From: Bacteroidales bacterium | GTDB lineage: Bacteria; Bacteroidota; Bacteroidia; Bacteroidales; B18-G4 | DNA: 13,033 bases | Reading direction: 5' to 3' | NCBI GenBank assembly: GCA_030618905.1 | Contig: JAUXCL010000056.1 | Span: 1 to 13,033 of the forward strand | In this document: piece after piece, positions 8,011 to 13,033 of the stretch | Layout: each line of letters starts with the position of its first letter | How positions within the stretch are numbered: the first letter of the stretch is position 1 | Position numbers and translations under genes: made by a program | Notes under the pieces: generated by a model | Databases searched by the model: none | What the model saw: the letters and a program-made list of their open reading frames with translations, nothing else | Told to the model about the DNA's origin: nothing

Positions 8011-9438
8011 TTATTGAAAAAAAGTATCATTGAAATTTACAAGGAATAGTCTCTTGGTTGCCCTGGTGACAGCTGTGTATAGCCAGCGCAGGTATTCAAT
8101 GTCAATCATTTCTTTTGTTAAATAACCCTGGTCCGCAAAAACTGCAGCCCATTGCCCACCCTGTGCCTTATGGCAGGTGAGTGCGTAAGCAAACTTAACC
8201 TGAAGAGCCTGGTAGTATGGGTTTTGCTGCAGCATCTCCCGGCGTTTTCTGTGAGATGGTATATCACCGAAATCCTTTATGATCTCCTCACCCAGCTGTT
8301 TATGCCTTTTCCATCCTAAAGCTGGTGATTCCAGCATGATGGTGTCCAGCATGATCTTGATGTCCAGGCCAGGGTCATCCGGATAATCAACAAAACGAAT
8401 ACTGATATCTGCAAAATGAAAACCATAGATGTGCTCATTCCGGTTGATGCTCATGATCTCTATGATCTCTCCATTGGCAATAAACCCTTTATGGTCATCC
8501 CGGTCAAGCCAGAAATAATTATTCCTGACAACCATCATCAGGTCACCTGTTGAGATCTCATTTTCTTTAAATAAGATCCTTGCCCTGATCTCCTGGTTGA
8601 ACATATTGGCCCGTTTATTTGACCTGCACACGATGATGGTGTCTTCTGCTCCAAAGTCCGAATAGGCCTCGTGCAACTTTTCTTCCAGGTCCATACCGGT
8701 AATCTTGTATGTATCTCTGTGATTAATGCTGGTGAACAGTGGAAGAAGATTTCCCCCCCTGGCAATCCGGTTCCTGATATTGGTGGCATTTTTCAGTATG
8801 CTGGATTCCCGGGATTGGCGGACGACCTCGGTCAACTCAAGATGATAGGTGTCCAAATGGTAATTGCTCTTTAAGTATGCCGGATCAAGAGCGGGACTGA
8901 TTTGCAGTCCTACAGGAGGCAATTGAGCGGTATCACCAATTAAAAGGATTTTGCAATTTTCCCCCTGGTAAACAAAATAAACAAGGTCATCAAGTAATCT
9001 TTGCGTACCAAAAAGGTTACCTTCTGCTGGTTGAGACTGATCCGGGATCATGGAAGCTTCATCTACAATAAAGAGGGTGTTTTTATGCAAATTTGGAGCA
9101 ATCTGCAGATGCGTTACACCTTCACGATTGGTCCTGAGTGAATAGAGCTTCTTATGAATGGTGGTGGCTTGTTTGCCACTGTATTGCGAAAAAACCTTGG
9201 CTGCTTTGCCCGTTGGAGCAAGCAATACAGATTTGATGTAAAAATCAGGCAGTATATTGACCAGCGAACTGATGATGCTGGTTTTACCGGTCCCTGCATA
9301 ACCTTTCAGGATAAAGGCAGTATGTTTATTCTTGTTCGATAAGAACCCGGACAGATCATGGATAAGACGGCGCTGACCCTCGGTAGGTTCGTAAGGAAAT
9401 TGCCTGAACCAGTATTTTGCAATGTCTTGAGCTTCCAT
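8011..9438 (-). CDS. Stand-alone RecD/Pif1-like superfamily 1 DNA helicase
   Basis: This is an ATP-driven DNA helicase of the COG0507 (RecD-like, AAA_30 plus UvrD_C_2) type, 475 residues. The motifs run in order: Q-motif-like TEGQRRLI (19-26), Walker A GYAGTGKTS (46-54), LAPTGKAA (73-80), Walker B FIVDEAS (123-129), motif III GDTAQLPPVG (168-177), motif IV with the Arg in EVVRQS (R207), the SH3-like segment around 290-350, then YALTCHKAQGGQW (418-430) and YTAVTRAT (454-461). It lacks the long N-terminal region of RecD and RecD2, and no recB, recC or addAB gene is adjacent, so it probably does not work as a RecBCD subunit. Its cellular role is unknown; repair or replication-fork work is a reasonable guess. 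It begins 24 bases after the tamL stop and ends 23-41 bases before egtB, which implies cotranscription without an obvious functional link. Confidence 0.92.
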   Translation of the reverse strand: MEAQDIAKYWFRQFPYEPTEGQRRLIHDLSGFLSNKNKHTAFILKGYAGTGKTSIISSLVNILPDFYIKSVLLAPTGKAAKVFSQYSGKQATTIHKKLYSLRTNREGVTHLQIAPNLHKNTLFIVDEASMIPDQSQPAEGNLFGTQRLLDDLVYFVYQGENCKILLIGDTAQLPPVGLQISPALDPAYLKSNYHLDTYHLELTEVVRQSRESSILKNATNIRNRIARGGNLLPLFTSINHRDTYKITGMDLEEKLHEAYSDFGAEDTIIVCRSNKRANMFNQEIRARILFKENEISTGDLMMVVRNNYFWLDRDDHKGFIANGEIIEIMSINRNEHIYGFHFADISIRFVDYPDDPGLDIKIMLDTIMLESPALGWKRHKQLGEEIIKDFGDIPSHRKRREMLQQNPYYQALQVKFAYALTCHKAQGGQWAAVFADQGYLTKEMIDIEYLRWLYTAVTRATKRLFLVNFNDTFFQ

Positions 9439-9462
9439 GATTAATATTAAGCAAATATGCCA

Positions 9463-11841
9463 TCAGAAAGGATAACCAATTCCGAAGTTCCACATGATAT
9501 TTCGCAAGCCGGTACTGCCAATCACCCATCGCTGATCAATTGGCTGCGAAGGGTCACGTATTTTCACAGCAGCATCCAGGCGAAAAATAAAGAAACTAAA
9601 ATCAAAGCGTATTCCCAAACCAGCATCTATGGCGAGTTCAGAGATGAAATCATTAAATTCAAATTCTCCTCCGGCGTAATTCGGGTCTTCCTTCAGCAAC
9701 CAGACGTTTCCGATATCCGTGAAAAGGGCACCTTTCAGTGATTTGTATACGGTGAAGCGATATTCAGCATTGCCTTCTATCATGATCTCACCCATCTTGT
9801 CAATATTATCATCGGTAACGGGGTATGAACCAGGTCCGACAGAGCGGAACCTCCACCCACGAAGACTGTTGGCACCTCCAAGATAAAAGCCTTGCTCAAA
9901 AGGTAAGGTTTCTTTCGTATTGCCATATGGAATACCAATGCCGAACATGGATCTTAATACCAGTGAGCTGGTGCGATTGAATACGAAATAATAACGGAAA
10001 TCATAATCAGTCTTTACATACTGGGCATAAATGATATTAAATAGTGTGTAACTTCCCACGCTGTCTTTGGGCGCATCGAATGCCTTATCGATCAGGTAAA
10101 GCAGATTGCCTGAAGATTCAACATTCACCCTCAGAAAAATGAAGTTCTTGAGTTTCCGGATGTCCTGATTATTGAAAGTAAATGTATACCTCAACCCGAA
10201 GGTCAGGTGATCGGTATATTGATTTTTGAGGCGCTGGTCATCTAAGTCTTCCAGTTCCTTTGCAAATTCCTCCGTTGGGGACACCTTGACAAGGTTTAAT
10301 TCAAAGGGGTTAAAAACATGATCCTTGAACGCCGTCTCACTCCAGTTATAACCAAAGGACAGGGTGGCTATACGCCTGAGGTATTGTGGCCTTTGCTGAA
10401 AATTAAGACCTGTACTTAAGGCCGTTGTAGGACGGAAATATTTAGGGAACCTTTCTTGCTTTATGGGGATCAAAAATTTCGGAAAGATAATACTGGCCTC
10501 TACTCCGGCTTCCCAGGTATTGAAAAACAAGAACTTTTTCTGCTGGCTTTCTTCACCGCTTAGCTTTTGGGCTTCCAGGCCTCCCTTCAACTTTATCCTC
10601 AGCATTTCACCCCCACGGAAGATATTCTTATTCAGAAATGTAAGGCTAAGGCCCATACCAAGATCACCACCCCTGTTCGTACCTTCAGCTTCAACCGTAT
10701 AGGACATCAAAGGGGCCCTTGATAAATTGATGTGGCAATCAATCAATTGATCAGAGGAATCAGAAACTATGGTGTCTTTCTCGAGTTCTGAAAACGCAAT
10801 ACTGGTGTAATCAAAAACATTAAGGAGGCCAAAGCGCCGACGTGATTGTTGTACATCCTCCCGGTTGTAGGGTTCTTTGTCTTCAACAAATATAGACTGC
10901 ATGATGGTTTTTGGGTTCACCTTTATCTTTCCCTTGTGCAGGAAATAATAATAATTAGCGGGATTGTCCTTTTTGATCTGGTGAACTTCCAGTCGAAGCG
11001 TATCATAATTGGTCTTTCTGGACAATATGGGATCAAAATCAGGATTTATATATACTTTATTGATAAAAAAACGGCTATGGGGTATCTCTTTAAAAGTGCC
11101 TGGCTGATCCGGGGATGGAATAAGGACATTTTCAATTTTCAGGGTGATATCCAGCTGATGCGTGTTCAGGGCGCTGTCAACTTCATAGAAAATATAATCT
11201 TTTGTAAACCGGTAATAGCCATTATTATTTAGCTTTATGGTAATACGGTCGCGCTCCTCATCCATCTTATAGACATTATACAAGCGTCCTCTTTTTACCT
11301 GTGAAAGTGCTGTATCCCTGTAGACGTATGAAGCAAGTTGCCGGTCACTGATATCGTACTTAATATTCCTGATTGTATAAGCTTCAGAAGGATAGATGTC
11401 ATATATAACCTGAACCTTCTTTTTCTTCTTTTTATAATAATCACTTTGTGCTTCTGTTCTGTTGTTGAAGTATCCGAGATTATGGAGATAAAGCTTTATA
11501 TCTTCTGCAGATTCCTGCATGGCGATGGAATCGAAAATGATGGGCGCTTCTCCAACACCATTCTTCAGCCAACGATTAAATCTATTATCCTTTCCCCTGC
11601 TTCCTTGCTGATAGGCCCAGAGCTTAAACCTGAAAAAACTGAGGAATTTTTTATTTGGTTTTTGTTTTATATAAGCGGTGACAGACTTTCGCTCAATCCG
11701 TTTTTCCCCGGCCGAGATATTGACCTTGTTCTGCGTGAGCAGGTATTGGTTGTCTTTCAGGTGCTTGGTAGTACTGCATGAGGATATGACAATCAGCAGG
11801 GTGATCAGGAGGCATAGTATAGAAAGTGATGACGCTTTCAA
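9463..11841 (-). CDS. tamL: TamL, lipoprotein-type BamA/TamA outer-membrane assembly protein
   Basis: This Omp85-superfamily protein (792 residues) matches TamL, the Bacteroidota form of TamA, which carries an N-terminal lipid anchor and helps build the outer membrane. Residues 1-21 are a lipoprotein signal peptide ending in the lipobox VISSC (lipidated C22). Roughly 35-370 forms the POTRA-rich periplasmic arm, including a run of six lysines (137-142). From about 380 to the end is the 16-strand barrel, with the conserved loop motif GGANSLRGWRF (LRGW at 660-663, equivalent to the VRGF/Y motif) and a C-terminal strand ending WNFGIGYPF with terminal Phe. The start is a TTG at 11841: there is no in-frame ATG upstream before a stop (five codons back), and this start places Lys2 and the hydrophobic core correctly. 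TamB, the usual partner, is not adjacent: the next gene downstream is a helicase and the one upstream a methyltransferase. Confidence 0.92.
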   Translation of the reverse strand: MKASSLSILCLLITLLIVISSCSTTKHLKDNQYLLTQNKVNISAGEKRIERKSVTAYIKQKPNKKFLSFFRFKLWAYQQGSRGKDNRFNRWLKNGVGEAPIIFDSIAMQESAEDIKLYLHNLGYFNNRTEAQSDYYKKKKKKVQVIYDIYPSEAYTIRNIKYDISDRQLASYVYRDTALSQVKRGRLYNVYKMDEERDRITIKLNNNGYYRFTKDYIFYEVDSALNTHQLDITLKIENVLIPSPDQPGTFKEIPHSRFFINKVYINPDFDPILSRKTNYDTLRLEVHQIKKDNPANYYYFLHKGKIKVNPKTIMQSIFVEDKEPYNREDVQQSRRRFGLLNVFDYTSIAFSELEKDTIVSDSSDQLIDCHINLSRAPLMSYTVEAEGTNRGGDLGMGLSLTFLNKNIFRGGEMLRIKLKGGLEAQKLSGEESQQKKFLFFNTWEAGVEASIIFPKFLIPIKQERFPKYFRPTTALSTGLNFQQRPQYLRRIATLSFGYNWSETAFKDHVFNPFELNLVKVSPTEEFAKELEDLDDQRLKNQYTDHLTFGLRYTFTFNNQDIRKLKNFIFLRVNVESSGNLLYLIDKAFDAPKDSVGSYTLFNIIYAQYVKTDYDFRYYFVFNRTSSLVLRSMFGIGIPYGNTKETLPFEQGFYLGGANSLRGWRFRSVGPGSYPVTDDNIDKMGEIMIEGNAEYRFTVYKSLKGALFTDIGNVWLLKEDPNYAGGEFEFNDFISELAIDAGLGIRFDFSFFIFRLDAAVKIRDPSQPIDQRWVIGSTGLRNIMWNFGIGYPF

Positions 11842-11868
11842 AATCGGTTCAGTTCAGGTCTGTTTACA

Positions 11869-11876
11869 CAAATTTA
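11869..11876 (-). promoter_or_regulatory. Candidate Bacteroidota -7 box for the tamL-helicase-egtBD run
   Basis: On the minus strand TAAATTTG matches TAnnTTTG exactly. It lies in the 61-base gap between the methyltransferase stop and the tamL TTG start, which would leave an untranslated leader of roughly 20 bases. A -33 element is weak: TTTC about 21 bases further upstream. It is the best candidate promoter for the five-gene run that follows. Confidence 0.5.
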
Positions 11877-11902
11877 CATTATAATTCAGACATTTTTGAA
11901 AC

Positions 11903-12646
11903 TCATTTACATTTTAAGATCATCACACTGTTATCCATATCCGGTATTGGAATAAGTTGCTCCGGTATTGTTTCCAGAAATTCATCTACGGCTTGCATCG
12001 CACCCCTCCATTTATCATTATAATCATGAATTATGATGATACCTCCCGCGGAGAGCCTCGGGTAGAAGTATTCAAGTCCGGCTTTGATGGGATTGTATAA
12101 ATCAGCATCGATATGAACAAATGCATATTGCTCTTCCTCCAAACCAATAATCGTCTCCGGGAAATAACCTGGAACGCAAACAATATTGTCATTCCCGGAA
12201 ACATACCTCTTTACCTTTTCAATGGTTGTATCAGCGAAGTTTCTGGATGTGTAAGTGTTGGCTTCTCCTTCCTCCCGATGAAGGTCACCTTCAGTGAATC
12301 CTTTAAATGTATCAAACAAATAAAATTTTCTGGAAGGTTCACACAAATGGATAATCCGGGCGGTCTCCCCTTTATAAACGCCCAGTTCAGCAAGCACACC
12401 AGGAATTCCACTGTGCTTAATACGTTCGACCTGGAGCCAGAGGTTAAAAAACCTGGTTTTGTCATGGTAAGTCTTAGACATGCGAAGCAGCTCAGCCGGG
12501 ATTTTCCCTTCCTTGACCAGCAACTTCCAGTTGACAGGTTGGTTTTGTTTGTCAATAAACATGGTCCAGAAAAAGCGGATAAGATATATCATTACGATTG
12601 TGATCAGCAGGATCTCAATAATCTGAAATACGGATAGTTCTGGCAT
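11903..12646 (-). CDS. Membrane-anchored TylF/MycF-family SAM methyltransferase
   Basis: The 247-residue protein has an N-terminal hydrophobic segment (about 7-28, FQIIEILLITIVMIYLIRFF) that looks like a single membrane anchor, followed by a Class I methyltransferase domain of the TylF family. Visible motifs are the SAM loop AELGVYKGETA (86-96), LFDTFKGF (110-117), AFVHIDADLY (175-184) and IIIIHDYND (203-211). The Asp residues of the last two are the expected metal and catalytic acids in TylF and MycF, which O-methylate sugar hydroxyls of macrolides. The substrate here is unknown. No glycosyltransferase or sugar-nucleotide gene is nearby, so it may act on a cell-envelope glycan or lipid, but this is a guess. 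It stands 61 bases before tamL on the same strand and has a possible -7 box (TATCTTTG) about 37 bases before its ATG, within the decayed cargo gene. Confidence 0.88.
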   Translation of the reverse strand: MPELSVFQIIEILLITIVMIYLIRFFWTMFIDKQNQPVNWKLLVKEGKIPAELLRMSKTYHDKTRFFNLWLQVERIKHSGIPGVLAELGVYKGETARIIHLCEPSRKFYLFDTFKGFTEGDLHREEGEANTYTSRNFADTTIEKVKRYVSGNDNIVCVPGYFPETIIGLEEEQYAFVHIDADLYNPIKAGLEYFYPRLSAGGIIIIHDYNDKWRGAMQAVDEFLETIPEQLIPIPDMDNSVMILKCK

Positions 12647-12673
12647 TGGTTAAGTCTTATGGGGTTTCTTTGC

Positions 12674-12879
12674 TTAGCGGATCAAAGATACATTACCTTT
12701 TATAATATCAGTAGTGTGACCGCCCAGGCATCATCAATGCGATTGGTTTCAAATACTTTTTTGCCCCAGCGGTTATAAATGCTGTATTTGAAGGCTGCCA
12801 GCGGTATGTGGCATCGGGAGTGTAGGCATCCAGGATGAGTATCAGGCAATGAGCTCTCATTGTTTCCAATGTCAAGCGG
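12674..12879 (-). pseudogene. Decayed 3' end of a T9SS type B (CHU_C / gliding motility-associated C-terminal domain) cargo gene
   Basis: No open frame covers this stretch, but four short blocks in changing frames read, in the right order, as the end of a T9SS cargo protein. Block one (12876-12838) reads LDIGNNESSLPDT. Block two (12836-12795) reads ILDAYTPDATYRWQ; together these look like the Ig-like repeat that often precedes the sorting domain. Block three (12792-12721) reads FKYSIYNRWGKKVFET and on to DDAWA, the core of the type B sorting domain. Block four (12718-12674) reads HTTDIIKGNVSLIR followed by TAA, the usual C-terminal end. One single-base frameshift separates blocks one and two. 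Comparison with typical domains suggests that dozens of residues are missing between two and three and some 15-25 between three and four. Upstream parts of the gene are absent. I infer a nonfunctional relic. Confidence 0.72.
12683..12690 (-). promoter_or_regulatory. Candidate -7 box upstream of the TylF-family methyltransferase
   Basis: On the minus strand TATCTTTG matches TAnnTTTG exactly and lies 36 bases before the methyltransferase ATG. It coincides with the codons for VSL in the GNVSLIR end of the decayed cargo gene. I see no convincing -33 element, so it could be a chance match. Confidence 0.35.
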
Positions 12880-12927
12880 TCATTCCATAATCAGTACATT
12901 GTGCAGGGTTAAATTTACAAAATATTA

Positions 12928-12957
12928 TTTGCAATTCGATAAATCATTGTATATTTG
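12928..12957 (+). promoter_or_regulatory. Candidate Bacteroidota promoter reading out of the window
   Basis: TTTG (12928-12931) and TATATTTG (12950-12957) match the Bacteroidota -33 and -7 elements, separated by 18 bases within an AT-rich stretch. Transcription would start near 12964 and run rightward off the window. No reading frame or RNA gene is recognisable in the 76 bases that follow. Confidence 0.55.
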
Positions 12958-12969
12958 CACTCCCAAAAT

Positions 12970-13033
12970 GCGGGAAGTGTGAAGAGGGAAGGGTGAAGTG
13001 GAGCGAGACGAAGTCGAGTGACATCCCGCCAGA
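12970..13033 (+). other. Purine-rich stretch with terminal inverted hexamer, cut by window edge
   Basis: The plus strand is strongly purine-biased (GAAG, GGGAAGGG, GAAGTGGAGCGAGACGAAG). It is flanked by GCGGGA (12970-12975) and its inverted copy TCCCGC (13024-13029). The base use is unlike the AT-rich DNA just before it. It could be the start of a dispersed repeat or a transcribed leader, but I cannot identify it. Confidence 0.3.

Noticed and set aside
10846..11232. 128-codon plus-strand open frame with hydrophobic stretches
   Set aside because: Antisense to tamL; the Ile/Phe/Leu-rich composition arises from complementing Lys/Asn/Asp codons.
11338..11781. 147-codon plus-strand open frame
   Set aside because: Antisense shadow of the tamL POTRA region; no family features, and the minus frame has a full Omp85 architecture.
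12113..12637. 174-codon plus-strand open frame
   Set aside because: It lies wholly antisense to the TylF-family methyltransferase, whose frame carries the SAM and Asp motifs; the antisense product has no recognisable domain.
12970..13029. tRNA-like arms (GCGGGA ... TCCCGC) after a promoter
   Set aside because: The span is only 60 bases, and no T-loop (GTTCGA-type) or anticodon arm can be drawn.
1..13033. CRISPR array, insertion sequence, phage or defence island
   Set aside because: I saw no regularly spaced direct repeats, transposase or integrase motifs, or known defence proteins; every long frame belongs to a recognisable core or accessory metabolic or envelope family except the small exported protein.

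Overview
The window looks like a chromosomal segment of a Bacteroidota bacterium. The evidence is two core type IX secretion system (T9SS) genes (porU, porV), a lipoprotein-type TamA homologue (TamL), a decayed gene fragment carrying the T9SS type B sorting domain, and several promoter candidates matching the Bacteroidota -7 consensus TAnnTTTG. The presence of egtB and egtD suggests oxygen exposure, because EgtB needs O2. I cannot assign a genus.

Plus strand, positions 2-5089: the 3' portion of porU (5' end lies outside the window), porV, and ispF only 6 bases after porV. PorU and PorV are partners in the outer-membrane attachment complex that cleaves sorting domains from T9SS cargo. IspF is a housekeeping isoprenoid (MEP pathway) enzyme that appears to share the porV transcript.

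Minus strand, positions 12646 down to 5086: six genes in one direction with short gaps. In transcription order they are a membrane-anchored TylF-family methyltransferase, tamL, a stand-alone RecD/Pif1-like helicase, egtB, egtD (joined by a TAATG stop/start overlap) and a small exported protein of unknown function. The last gene converges on ispF and the two stop codons overlap. The gaps between tamL and the last gene are 24, 23-41, overlapping and about 10-47 bases, so these five could be one operon mixing outer-membrane assembly, DNA metabolism and ergothioneine synthesis. A good promoter candidate lies just before tamL, and weaker internal ones are possible.

Right end, 12647-13033: no intact gene. 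On the minus strand, 12674-12879 holds a scrambled, frameshifted remnant of the C-terminus of a T9SS type B (CHU_C) cargo protein. At 12928-12957 there is a plus-strand promoter candidate followed by a purine-rich stretch running to the window edge.

I see no CRISPR array, tRNA, rRNA, insertion sequence or phage gene. Nothing here is clearly a new defence or mobile system. The most notable points are the decayed cargo gene, the minimal egtBD pair with an altered substrate-pocket residue in EgtD, and a TamL gene without an adjacent tamB. All family names come from reading motifs by eye, not from searches.
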